Positions 25,187 to 32,900 of a stretch of 64,000 bases of DNA are shown piece by piece; positions within the stretch are counted from its first letter, which is position 1; each line of letters opens with the position of its first letter. The position numbers and the translations under genes are program-made. Under the pieces are notes generated by a model that saw nothing but the letters and a program-made list of their open reading frames with translations, did no database searches and was not told the DNA's origin. The stretch is from the NCBI RefSeq assembly GCF_000878195.1, contig NZ_JXST01000026.1:27665-91664 (forward strand), read 5' to 3'. The DNA is from Mycolicibacterium llatzerense (GTDB lineage: Bacteria > Actinomycetota > Actinomycetes > Mycobacteriales > Mycobacteriaceae).

Positions 25187-25801
25187 TCACTGCCCCGCCG
25201 CGAGGATGCTGATCGCGATGTCGGTGGCCGGGCCGATGACGCTTTCGATCTCCCGGTCGTCTTCGGCGGTTTGGGCGGCCAGCTCGCGCACGCCGGCCAG
25301 CAGCATCACGGCCTTGGGCCTGGTGATGGCAGGAAGTTGCGCGCGCTGAAACCCCGGGTTGGTGGCGAGTTCTTCGAGCAGCGCCGCGAGTTCCGCGAAA
25401 TTGCGCCGCTGAATCGGACGGGCGGCCGCCCCCAACGCCGGGAGATCGCGTATCCAGCTCAGCGAAATCGCCGGGCGCGCAGTGAGATGCGCGATGTAGG
25501 CGGTGAACATCTGACGAATTTGCTTGTGCCAGTGCGCATCTGAATCGACAGCCTGCCGAATGTCGGCAACCAGGTCGTCGGTCACCGAAGCCAGCAACGC
25601 CAGGTAGCACTCCTGCTTGTTCGCGAAGTGCAAGTAGAAAGTCGTCTTGGAGGCCTGTGCCACCCGCACGATGTCGACCACGGACGTCGCGGCATAGCCG
25701 CGCTCGGCAATCAGGGCAGCGAGTGCGTCGATGAATCGCTGCCGGGCCACGTCCGGCGATTCACCACCTTCGACGTCGCTGCCGACCTCCTTGTTGCGCA
25801 T
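25187..25801 (-). CDS. TetR family transcriptional regulator
   Basis: A 204-residue repressor. The helix-turn-helix lies in RQRFIDALAALIAERGYAATSVVDIVRVAQASKTTFYLHFANKQECYLALL. The C-terminal domain is all helical and ligand-binding. It is divergent from a secreted SMP-30-like protein gene and an SDR. The 67-bp intergenic region holds two copies of a palindrome (25805-25820, 25835-25852) that are almost certainly its operators. This makes the regulon likely: itself plus the two downstream genes. Confidence 0.93.
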   Translation of the reverse strand: MRNKEVGSDVEGGESPDVARQRFIDALAALIAERGYAATSVVDIVRVAQASKTTFYLHFANKQECYLALLASVTDDLVADIRQAVDSDAHWHKQIRQMFTAYIAHLTARPAISLSWIRDLPALGAAARPIQRRNFAELAALLEELATNPGFQRAQLPAITRPKAVMLLAGVRELAAQTAEDDREIESVIGPATDIAISILAAGQ

Positions 25802-25804
25802 GCC

Positions 25805-25820
25805 AGTACGTTATCGTACT
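25805..25820. promoter_or_regulatory. Operator 1 of the TetR/SMP-30 divergent pair
   Basis: Perfect palindrome AGTACGTTATCGTACT (arms 6 bp, spacer 4), placed 3 bp before the TetR start codon. It shares the core AGTACG-n4-CGTACT with the second copy 31 bp away, centre to centre. Confidence 0.75.
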
Positions 25821-25834
25821 GTGCCCTGAAGTGC

Positions 25835-25852
25835 GAGTACGACAGCGTACTC
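25835..25852. promoter_or_regulatory. Operator 2 of the TetR/SMP-30 divergent pair
   Basis: Perfect palindrome GAGTACGACAGCGTACTC (arms 7 bp, spacer 4). The centre is 31 bp from operator 1, about three helical turns, so two dimers would sit on the same face of the DNA. It lies 16 bp before the SMP-30-like gene. Confidence 0.75.
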
Positions 25853-25868
25853 GGGCCTGCGGAGGGAC

Positions 25869-26816
25869 ATGACGATGCGAGATGTGCGACACCGGCAGCG
25901 TGGCCCCGTCGCTTGGCTGGCGCTGAGCGCACTACTGGCACTGCTGGCCGTTCTCGGCGGTCCGGCGACTCCGGCCTCTGCTGTGGCGATCTCCCGATGC
26001 CCGTGGCGCGCCTCCACCGTCGCGAGCGGCCTGGGTTCGTTGGAGAACCTCGGATTCGACGGTTCGGGCACCATGCTGGTGTCGCGCACGGTCGGCAATT
26101 CCGGGCAGCTCTACCGCCTCACGCCCGATGGCAGGGGCAGCATATTCGTACCGAATGTCGCTGCGCCAGGCAGCATTACCGTCGCCGGCGGCGCCGCCTA
26201 TTTCACCACCGGCAACAGTTTCCTGTCCGGAATATTCGGCAGCAAAGACGGCACCATCGACCGAGTGGATCTCGGCACCGGAGCACTGACGACGATCGCC
26301 GCCAAACTCACCATGCCCAACGGCATGGTCCGGTTGCCCGACGGTTCGTTCATCGTTTCGCGCAACCTGGGTTGGACCACCGGACTCACCAGGATCACCG
26401 CGGACGGCACCCACGAAACACGCTTCGTCCCATCGGTGACCATGGCCAACGGCCTGACCTACGACCCTGCCCACAACGCCGTGATCGCATCGATGGATCT
26501 GCACCCCGTCAGCACCCTGGCCGTCGTGGATCTGGACAACCCGGTCCACATCCGCACCGTCAATCTGGGACTGTTCGGGCTATTCGGGTTCCCCGACGAC
26601 CTCACGGTCGGCCCGGACGGCCTGATCTACCTGGCCATGGACGGCGGCGACATCGTCCGCATCGATCCCGACCAGCACGCCGCATGCATTCTGGCCTCGG
26701 GAATGTTCGGCAGCACTTCGGTGCGCTTCGGCGCAGGCCCCGGTTGGGACCCCCACGCCTTGTACAGCACCGATCTCGGCGGCACCATCCACAAACTCAC
26801 GCCAACTGCCGGTTGA
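25869..26816 (+). CDS. Secreted SMP-30/gluconolactonase-like beta-propeller protein
   Basis: A 315-residue exported protein. The signal peptide has a basic start (MRDVRHRQRG), a hydrophobic core (WLALSALLALLAVLGG) and a probable AxA cleavage at ASA near residues 36-38. The mature part has repeated blade motifs (NLGFDGSGTMLVSRT, NGMVRLPDGSFIVSR, NGLTYDPAHNAVIAS, DDLTVGPDGLIYLAM) typical of SMP-30/strictosidine-synthase-like lactonases. An enzymatic role is likely but the substrate is unknown. ATG 25875 fits GGAGG (25861-25865) better than ATG 25869. It precedes an SDR gene and is controlled by the divergent TetR protein (inference). Confidence 0.83.
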   Translation: MTMRDVRHRQRGPVAWLALSALLALLAVLGGPATPASAVAISRCPWRASTVASGLGSLENLGFDGSGTMLVSRTVGNSGQLYRLTPDGRGSIFVPNVAAPGSITVAGGAAYFTTGNSFLSGIFGSKDGTIDRVDLGTGALTTIAAKLTMPNGMVRLPDGSFIVSRNLGWTTGLTRITADGTHETRFVPSVTMANGLTYDPAHNAVIASMDLHPVSTLAVVDLDNPVHIRTVNLGLFGLFGFPDDLTVGPDGLIYLAMDGGDIVRIDPDQHAACILASGMFGSTSVRFGAGPGWDPHALYSTDLGGTIHKLTPTAG

Positions 26817-26900
26817 GAAGGCATCCCGGTGACCGGGCAACGGCTGTTCACGGGAACACCAGTACCGCAAGAATCCTTCGGCAACGAAAGGACTTGCAGC

Positions 26901-27683
26901 ATGGATAGATTCAGCGACCGCCGGGTCATCGTGACCGGTGCCGGCTCGGGCATCGGCCAGGCCACCGTGGCCCGCCTGCTCGATGAGGGCGGCACTGTCG
27001 TCGCGTGCGACATCTCCGCCGAGGGACTGGCCCGCACCAAGGAAGCGGCCGAAAAGGCCGGTACCGCAGCGCGTCTCACCACAACGGTGCTCGACATCTC
27101 GTCCGAAGAAGCCGTCACCAAGGGCGTCGACGCCGCGATCGCCGACATGGGCGGCCTGGACGTACTGGTCAACGTGGCCGCGATCGAGACCTGCTCGCAC
27201 ACCCACGAAACCACGCTGGCCGACTGGAATCGCATCATCTCGGTCAACCTGACCGGCACCTTCCTGATGACCCGCCAGGCCCTGCCGGCCCTGCTGGCCT
27301 CGGGGCGCGGCGTGATCATCAACTTCACCTCGACCTCGGCGAGCTACGCCCACCCGTACATGGCGGCCTACTCCGCCAGCAAGGGCGGCATCCTGAGCTT
27401 GACCCACTCGCTGGCCCTCGAATACGCCAAGCAGGGGCTGCGCGCGGTGAACATCCAGCCCGGTGGTGTCTCCACCCCGCTGGCCAACGGCACGTTCGCC
27501 AAGATGCCCGAGGGCGCCGACTACGGCCTGTGGACCAAGCAGATACCCATGCTCAACACCGGCAACGAATCGAACTTGGGTGACCCCAGCGCGGTTGCCG
27601 CGGTGGTCGCCATGGCGGCTTCCGATGACGGCGCGTTCCTCACCGGCACCGAGATCCGGATCGACGGCGGCGCGCACTGCTAG
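26901..27683 (+). CDS. Short-chain dehydrogenase/reductase
   Basis: A 260-residue classical SDR with nucleotide loop TGAGSGIG (12-19), the NVAA segment, and catalytic Ser in TSTSASYAHPYMAAYSASK with the YxxxK pair. The C-terminus FLTGTEIRIDGGAHC closes the fold. ATG 26901 follows a GAAAGGAC ribosome-binding site; longer frames are rejected. It lies 84 bp after the SMP-30-like gene and is probably co-transcribed with it. The substrate alcohol is unknown; the location suggests a steroid or lactone-derived intermediate. Confidence 0.9.
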   Translation: MDRFSDRRVIVTGAGSGIGQATVARLLDEGGTVVACDISAEGLARTKEAAEKAGTAARLTTTVLDISSEEAVTKGVDAAIADMGGLDVLVNVAAIETCSHTHETTLADWNRIISVNLTGTFLMTRQALPALLASGRGVIINFTSTSASYAHPYMAAYSASKGGILSLTHSLALEYAKQGLRAVNIQPGGVSTPLANGTFAKMPEGADYGLWTKQIPMLNTGNESNLGDPSAVAAVVAMAASDDGAFLTGTEIRIDGGAHC

Positions 27684-27712
27684 TTCCCTGCGGGGCCAGA
27701 ACTTCCGCGGGT

Positions 27713-27777
27713 GCTCAGCTGACCGAGTCTGATTTGTCCGCTCAGCGGACCGAGTCCGACTTGTCCGCTCAGCGGAC
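27713..27777. repeat. 27-bp imperfect tandem repeat, 2.4 copies
   Basis: Unit 1 (27713-27739) and unit 2 (27740-27766) both start GCTCAGC, continue with GACCGAGTC and end TTGTCC. A third partial unit (27767-27777) repeats GCTCAGCGGAC. The array fills the gap between two convergent SDR genes and enters the last codons of the SDR at 27769. Confidence 0.8.
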
Positions 27778-28569
27778 GATGACGTCGCTGGGCACCCGCG
27801 GATCACCAAGCATCGCCCGATGCGAAGGCGGCGTCCGGCCGTCCACGTCGGTGATGCCGTAGCGCTGGGCCTCTTCAGCGGCGATCACGGTCTGCCCGCT
27901 GATGCCGTCCAGGTCCGGGTCCTGGTACAGCGCATTGATCACATGCCCGACGAATTCCGGCGTTTCGAAGTTGCCCGCGGCCTTGGCCAGCGTGTCGGCG
28001 TCGAACGCCTGCTTGAACTTGTCGGTGAGCAGAATGCCCATCCAGACCGACAACGTCGATACCCCGGTGCCATGGAAGTCGACGGCCATGTCGGCCGCCA
28101 TCTTGTCCACACCGGCCTTCTGCGCACCGTAGGCCGGGCCGTGCATGTAACACACCGCCCCCGGCGATGACGTGAATGCGATCAGGCCCCGCTCTTGCGC
28201 CAGCAGCAACGGCGCGGCGTGCCACGACGCGACATAGGCCGACCGCAGGCCGACGTCGAGCACGTCACCCAGGCCGATCGGCTTCTCCCAGAACGGCTTC
28301 GGGTCGACAAGGTTGTCGTGCACCACGGCAGCGTTGTTGACCAGCAGATCGAGCCGCCCGGCCTCGTCGGCCACCCGGGCGAACAATGCGGCCACCGCAT
28401 CGTCGTCGCGATGGTCCACCGCAACGGCGATGCCGCCGTCACCGGGGTCGGTGACGGTGCGGCCGGTGAGATAAACCGTCCACCCGTCGGCCACCAACGC
28501 CGCGGCAATACCCTTGCCTGCGCCCCTGCTGGCGCCGGTGACGACCGCGACCCGCTTGTCTGAGCTCAT
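27769..28569 (-). CDS. Short-chain dehydrogenase/reductase
   Basis: A 266-residue SDR: TGASRGAG near residues 10-17, NNAAV, catalytic Ser in FTSSPGAVCYMHGPAYGAQKAG with the YxxxK pair, then DMAVDFHGTGVSTLSVWMG. The unusual WMG in place of the usual PG segment and the tail SPSHRAM-like ending are typical of a subgroup found in steroid clusters. ATG 28569 is chosen as the start just before KRVAVVTG. The start lies 4 bp past the stop of the small cysteine protein upstream, so kshA, the small gene and this SDR form one transcript. Confidence 0.9.
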   Translation of the reverse strand: MSSDKRVAVVTGASRGAGKGIAAALVADGWTVYLTGRTVTDPGDGGIAVAVDHRDDDAVAALFARVADEAGRLDLLVNNAAVVHDNLVDPKPFWEKPIGLGDVLDVGLRSAYVASWHAAPLLLAQERGLIAFTSSPGAVCYMHGPAYGAQKAGVDKMAADMAVDFHGTGVSTLSVWMGILLTDKFKQAFDADTLAKAAGNFETPEFVGHVINALYQDPDLDGISGQTVIAAEEAQRYGITDVDGRTPPSHRAMLGDPRVPSDVIVR

Positions 28570-28573
28570 GCGG

Positions 28574-28852
28574 CTATGGTGCCACGCCCAGTTCGTCCTG
28601 GACGACGTGCACGACACCGGCCGCCACCGCCGCGGCGATGGACTCCTTCAGCTGGCCACAGGCCAGGAAGATCCGGCCCGGCAGGCACTCCGCCCGCTGG
28701 CGTTCCTCGCACCTCGCGGCCGACTCGGAGGTCCACTGCACGCTGGTCTGCTGCCAGCTGCCCTTACGCGCCAAAACCTCGGCGCCACAAGCACGGCAGG
28801 CCACCGGCACCATCGGCATGTCGGCCAGCCGGATGTCGGGCCGCGCGGTCAT
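28574..28852 (-). CDS. Small cysteine-rich protein encoded between kshA and an SDR
   Basis: A 92-residue protein with a CRAC pair (VACRACGAEVLARKG) and three further cysteines (RCEERQRAECLPGRIFLACG), then a hydrophobic C-terminal helix (IAAAVAAGVVHVVQDELG). I do not recognise the family. The C-x2-C and later cysteines suggest zinc or iron binding. Its ATG overlaps the kshA stop by one base (TGATG), so it is translated with the oxygenase. It could be a metal-binding partner or stability factor for the Rieske oxygenase (inference). Confidence 0.75.
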   Translation of the reverse strand: MTARPDIRLADMPMVPVACRACGAEVLARKGSWQQTSVQWTSESAARCEERQRAECLPGRIFLACGQLKESIAAAVAAGVVHVVQDELGVAP

Positions 28853-29994
28853 CAGACCGACTCCGCGGCCCGCGCTGCGATGTTGGCTGCCATCTCCCTC
28901 GTCCACGCCTCGCGCGGGACGGTGGTGTCCAATTCGTATTCGAAGCGGTCGGTCATCTCCGGCACCACCTCGGCGGCGTCGACGTAGAACTGCTCGTACC
29001 ACCGGCGCAGCTGGTAGACGGGACCGTCCTCTTCGACCAGCAGCGGGTTGTCGATGCGGGCCTTGTTCTTCCAGATCTGCACGTCCTGCTCGAAGCCCTG
29101 CTTCACCCAGTCGCCGAGCGCGTGCGCCGTTGCGACGGCCACCTCCTCGGGCAGACCCTCGACCTTCTTGACGATGATTCCATACTGCAGCACAAAGGAA
29201 TTCGAGTCGATCGGGTAGTGGCAGTTGATCAGGATCGTCTTGTGATCGGCGTCCGGGTAGTGGTACGTCAGGTCGTCGATCATGAAGGACGGCCCGTAGT
29301 ACGACGCCACCGATGTCGACCCGAGCATCTTCGCGCCCTCGGTGCCCTGCATGTCCTCGCGGCCGCCACCGTTCATGTACTGCGTCGCGACCTGGCCTTC
29401 GAAGATGTTCTTGAAGTGCGACGGCACCGCACCATGGATGTAGAAGAAGTGCGCCATGTCGACCACGTTGTCGATGATCTCGCGGCAGTTGACGTTGACA
29501 ACCGTTGTGTACCAATGCCAATCGGTCCACTCGCCGCTGCCCGCCTGCTCGATGCGCGGGATGTAGACGTCCTCCGGCGGTGCACTGCCCTCGGGGTCGT
29601 TCCAGATGAACAACATCCCGTCCTGCTCGAGGGTCGCCCACTTCGCGGTGCGCGCAAGCCGCGGCGTGCGCTTGGCGTAGGGCACCAGCTTGCACTTGCC
29701 GTCGCCGCCCCAGCGCCAATCGTGGAACGGGCAGGCGATCGCGTTGCCCTTGACGGTGCCCTGGCTCAGGTCGCCGCCCATGTGCCGGCAGTAACTGTCC
29801 AGCACGTTGAGCTGGCCATCTTCCCCACGGAACACGACGAGCTTCTGTCCGAAGGCGTTGAACGAGTGCGGCTTGCCGTCACCGAGATCCTTGGTCAGGC
29901 CAAGGCAGTGCCAACCACGGGCAAACCGGGTCGGCGCTTCACCGGCTTCGATCTGGCGAACATCGACATCATCCAGCGACATCTGATGGACCAT
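28852..29994 (-). CDS. kshA: 3-ketosteroid 9-alpha-hydroxylase, Rieske oxygenase component
   Basis: A 380-residue Rieske non-heme iron oxygenase. With reductase KshB it hydroxylates C9 of 3-ketosteroids, which together with KstD opens ring B. The Rieske cluster is C69-x-H71 and C88-x2-H91. The mononuclear iron site lies in EIIDNVVDMAHFFYIH with N176, D179, H182 and H187. Long stretches match mycobacterial KshA, for example YCRHMGGDLSQGTVKG and NPLLVEEDGPVYQLRRWYEQFYVD. No KshB gene is in the window. It is divergent from the kstD gene across a palindrome. Confidence 0.93.
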   Translation of the reverse strand: MVHQMSLDDVDVRQIEAGEAPTRFARGWHCLGLTKDLGDGKPHSFNAFGQKLVVFRGEDGQLNVLDSYCRHMGGDLSQGTVKGNAIACPFHDWRWGGDGKCKLVPYAKRTPRLARTAKWATLEQDGMLFIWNDPEGSAPPEDVYIPRIEQAGSGEWTDWHWYTTVVNVNCREIIDNVVDMAHFFYIHGAVPSHFKNIFEGQVATQYMNGGGREDMQGTEGAKMLGSTSVASYYGPSFMIDDLTYHYPDADHKTILINCHYPIDSNSFVLQYGIIVKKVEGLPEEVAVATAHALGDWVKQGFEQDVQIWKNKARIDNPLLVEEDGPVYQLRRWYEQFYVDAAEVVPEMTDRFEYELDTTVPREAWTREMAANIAARAAESV

Positions 29995-30005
29995 CCTTAC
30001 CTTGA

Positions 30006-30022
30006 AAACTGGGCTGCAGTTT
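30006..30022. promoter_or_regulatory. Inverted repeat in the kshA/kstD intergenic region
   Basis: AAACTG (30006-30011) and CAGTTT (30017-30022) are perfect 6-bp arms with a 5-bp spacer, 12 bp upstream of the kshA start. It matches neither the KstR (TnnAACnnGTTnnA) nor the KstR2 (AnCAAGnnCTTGnT) consensus. It is a candidate operator for a different regulator of both genes. Confidence 0.5.
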
Positions 30023-30126
30023 GAGGATTCAGGTCTAACAGCAACGGGGTGGCGAATACACGTGTTATCCCGCTGGTAGGGATGCCCGAGGCCGGAAAAC
30101 CGTCTGCCGCAATACGCTCAGCGGCC

Positions 30127-31833
30127 GTGACGACATCTGCCGCGGCCACGATTCCGGCCGGCCTCGACATCGCTGACACCACCGTCGATCTGCTGGTGAT
30201 CGGTTCCGGCACCGGCCTGGCCGCCGCACTGAGCGGTCAGGAATCCGGGCTGAACGTCCTCGTCGTCGAGAAGTCGTCCGACGTCGGCGGCTCCACGGCC
30301 CGCTCAGGTGGCGCCCTCTGGCTGCCGACCACTCCCCTGTTGACCGACAAGGGCACCGCCGACACCGCCGATCGCGCCGCGACCTACCTCGACGCCGTGG
30401 TGAACGGGACCGCGCCGGCCGCCCGCTCCACCGGCTTCTTGAAGCACGTCAACGCGACCGTCGACATGCTGGGGCGGACCACCCCGATGCGGTTGTTCTG
30501 GGCCCGCGAGTATTCGGACTACCACCCCGAGCGGCCCGGCGGCCGGGCCACCGGACGCACCTGCGAATGCCGCCCGCTCAACGCCCGCGTGCTCGGCAAG
30601 TACCGGGACCGGCTGCGCGGCGGCGTCATGGAGGTCAAGGTTCCGATGCCGACCACCGGCGCGGACTACAAGTGGATGAACCTGCTGACGCGGGTGCCAC
30701 GAAAAGGGTTGCCGCTCATCGCAAAACGGCTCGCACAGGGCGTCGGCGGCAAGCTGCTGGGCCGCGAATACATCGCCGGTGGCCAGGCCCTCGCGGCCGG
30801 ACTGTTCGCCGGTGTGCTGCAGGCCGGCATCCCGATCTGGACCGACACCTCGCTGGTCCGGCTGACCGGCGACGGCCGGCGGGTCACCGGCGCCGTGCTG
30901 TCGCACGCAGGCCGCGAGGTCACCGTCACCGCGACGCGCGGTGTCGTGCTGGCCGCCGGCGGCTTCGACCATGACATGGCGATGCGCCACAAGTACCAAT
31001 CCGATTCGCTCGGCGACCACGAGAGCCTCGGCGCCGATTCCAACACCGGCGAGGCCATCCGGGCCGCCACCGATCTGGGTGCCGCCACGGCGCTGATGGA
31101 CCAGGCCTGGTGGTTCCCGGCGGTGGCGTCGGCGAACGGCCGTCCGCCGGCCGTGCTGCTGGCCGAGCGCTCACTGCCCGGCTCGCTCATCGTCGATCAG
31201 GACGGCAAGCGCTTCGCCAACGAGTCGACCGACTACATGTCGTTCGGCCAGCGAGTGCTCGAACTCGAGCGCGCCGGCACCCCTGTCGAGTCGATGTGGA
31301 TCGTGTTCGACCAGAAGTACCGCAACAGCTACGTCTTCGCCGCCGGCTCGTTCCCGCGGATGCCGCTGCCCAAGTCCTGGTACCAGGCCGGTATCGCCGC
31401 CAAGGCGACCAACTTCGCCGACCTGGCGGCGCAGATGGGCGTCCCGGTCGCCGATTTCGAGCAGAGCATGACGCGGTTCAACGAAAGCGCGGCCGCCGGC
31501 ATCGATCCTGATTTCGACCGCGGCCTCAGCGCATACGACCGCTACTACGGCGACCCGACCGTGACGCCCAACCCGAACCTGCGCCCGCTGGTCAAGGGTC
31601 CGTTCTACGCGGTGAAGATGACGCTGAGCGACCTCGGCACCTGTGGTGGCGTCGTGGCCGACGAACGCGGACGCGTGCACCGCGAAGACGGCGGCGTCAT
31701 CGAGGGGTTGTACGCGATGGGCAACACCGCGGCCAACGCCTTCGGCGCGGTGTATCCGGGTGCGGGCGCGACCATCGCACAGGGTCTGGTCTACGGCTAC
31801 ATCGCCGGACGGGATGCGGCCGGGAAGCTGTAG
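30127..31833 (+). CDS. kstD: 3-ketosteroid delta-1-dehydrogenase (KstD)
   Basis: A flavoprotein of about 568 residues that introduces the C1-C2 double bond into 3-ketosteroids. The FAD fold begins DLLVIGSGTGLAAALSGQESGLNVLVVEKSSDVGGSTARSGGALWLP. The substrate-binding block FYAVKMTLSDLGTCGG contains the Tyr and Gly that act in catalysis in characterised KstDs. It ends GLYAMGNTAANAFGAVYPGAGATIAQG. GTG 30127 gives the usual family length; GTG 30049 would add 26 residues and could be leaderless, with TAACAG 8 bases before it. Divergent kshA makes the matching half of ring-B opening. Confidence 0.93.
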   Translation: MTTSAAATIPAGLDIADTTVDLLVIGSGTGLAAALSGQESGLNVLVVEKSSDVGGSTARSGGALWLPTTPLLTDKGTADTADRAATYLDAVVNGTAPAARSTGFLKHVNATVDMLGRTTPMRLFWAREYSDYHPERPGGRATGRTCECRPLNARVLGKYRDRLRGGVMEVKVPMPTTGADYKWMNLLTRVPRKGLPLIAKRLAQGVGGKLLGREYIAGGQALAAGLFAGVLQAGIPIWTDTSLVRLTGDGRRVTGAVLSHAGREVTVTATRGVVLAAGGFDHDMAMRHKYQSDSLGDHESLGADSNTGEAIRAATDLGAATALMDQAWWFPAVASANGRPPAVLLAERSLPGSLIVDQDGKRFANESTDYMSFGQRVLELERAGTPVESMWIVFDQKYRNSYVFAAGSFPRMPLPKSWYQAGIAAKATNFADLAAQMGVPVADFEQSMTRFNESAAAGIDPDFDRGLSAYDRYYGDPTVTPNPNLRPLVKGPFYAVKMTLSDLGTCGGVVADERGRVHREDGGVIEGLYAMGNTAANAFGAVYPGAGATIAQGLVYGYIAGRDAAGKL

Positions 31834-31836
31834 ACC

Positions 31837-32223
31837 TCAGAGGCCGCCGAGATCGTCGGGCACATCGACGGCGTACTCCCTGAGCACCTCGAGCGGCACG
31901 ACCTCCAGCGTCCGCTCGTGGGTGGAGGCCAGCACCACCGGTGCCGCGCACCCGTCGCGGTGCGCCCGAAGCCAGTTCACCGCGGTCACGCACCAGCGGT
32001 CCCCCGGCGACAACCCCGGAAACCGATATTCCGGCATCGGCGTGGAGAGGTCGTTACCGATCGAGCGCTGGTGCGTCAGGAACTCGGCGGAGACGACCGC
32101 ACAGATCGTGTGCAGGCCGGCGTCCTCAGGCCCGGTCGAGCAGCAGCCGTCGCGGTAGAAGCCGGTCAGCGGCTCGGTGCCGCACGGCTCCAGCGGAGCA
32201 CCGAGCACATTGTGATCAGCCAT
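31837..32223 (-). CDS. DUF2237 family protein
   Basis: A 128-residue cytosolic protein, beginning NVLGAPLEPCGTEPLTGFYRDGCCSTGPEDAGLHTICA and containing PGLSPGDRWCVTAVNWLRAH, the hallmarks of DUF2237. Conserved cysteines suggest metal binding or redox activity, but the function is not known. It is convergent with kstD (3 bp between stops) and lies next to the PTS EIIA gene on the same strand. Confidence 0.85.
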   Translation of the reverse strand: MADHNVLGAPLEPCGTEPLTGFYRDGCCSTGPEDAGLHTICAVVSAEFLTHQRSIGNDLSTPMPEYRFPGLSPGDRWCVTAVNWLRAHRDGCAAPVVLASTHERTLEVVPLEVLREYAVDVPDDLGGL

Positions 32224-32283
32224 CGGTCAATCCTTCCCTGCCCCCGGGCACAATGTCCCACGATCCCCGGCACGGCGCACCGG

Positions 32284-32763
32284 TCATCGCGAAGTCTTGT
32301 TCGCCGTGAAAAGGTGTGCCCCGGAATCGATGTCCGCACCCAAGGTAACGGCGTCGGACAGCGTCACGTTCTCCGGGACGCGTTCGTCCATGACAACCAC
32401 GGCGACAATCGGATTGAGCCCGCCCGACTCGATCGCGGGGACGTCGTAACTGATGACGACCTGACCCGCGGCGACATCGTCACCCTGACTGACATGAGCC
32501 GTGAAACCTGCACCCTTGAGCGCGACGGTGTCCAGGCCGAGGTGCACAAGAACGCCCACATTGTCCGGGGTCAGGACCACGTAGGCGTGTGGCATCAACT
32601 TCAAGAGCTTGCCGCTGACCGGGGCGACCGCGTCGATCACCCTGCGCGGCGGATCGATCGCGGCGCCGTAGCCGACCATGCCCGCCGAGAAGACGGGGTC
32701 CGGGACGTCCTCGAGCAGAACCGCACGCCCAGCGACCGGGGCGAGAACTGACGTCTGACTCAC
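32284..32763 (-). CDS. PTS glucose-type EIIA component
   Basis: A 159-residue phosphocarrier of the EIIA-Glc fold, taking phosphate from HPr and giving it to EIIB. The two active-site histidines are H59 (LMPHAYVV) and H74 (GVLVHLGLDTV), the latter being the phosphorylated one. SVLAPVAGRAVLLEDVPDPVFS and PVSGKL are typical. The start is GTG 32763, with GAGGAG 8 bases upstream. It is divergent from the EIIC-EIIB gene at 32901 and probably serves it. EI and HPr are not in the window. Confidence 0.93.
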   Translation of the reverse strand: MSQTSVLAPVAGRAVLLEDVPDPVFSAGMVGYGAAIDPPRRVIDAVAPVSGKLLKLMPHAYVVLTPDNVGVLVHLGLDTVALKGAGFTAHVSQGDDVAAGQVVISYDVPAIESGGLNPIVAVVVMDERVPENVTLSDAVTLGADIDSGAHLFTANKTSR

Positions 32764-32900
32764 TGCCGTATCTCCTCTGCTCGTGGGCTCCAACAATACG
32801 AGCGCCGCCGAACGCGATCTCACGGCCACACGTTCTCGTCTAAGCTTCCGCACAACTTCCGCGCCGGGCGGCGTTTCTGCGGCAGAAGAGGGTCCCGCAC

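Noticed and set aside
30049..30126. N-terminal extension of kstD from GTG 30049
   Set aside because: It would add 26 residues without family similarity; kept as an alternative because a TAACAG element fits a leaderless start there.
6172..31833. KstR or KstR2 boxes
   Set aside because: I read the intergenic regions for TnnAACnnGTTnnA and AnCAAGnnCTTGnT and found no acceptable match; a computed scan would be firmer.
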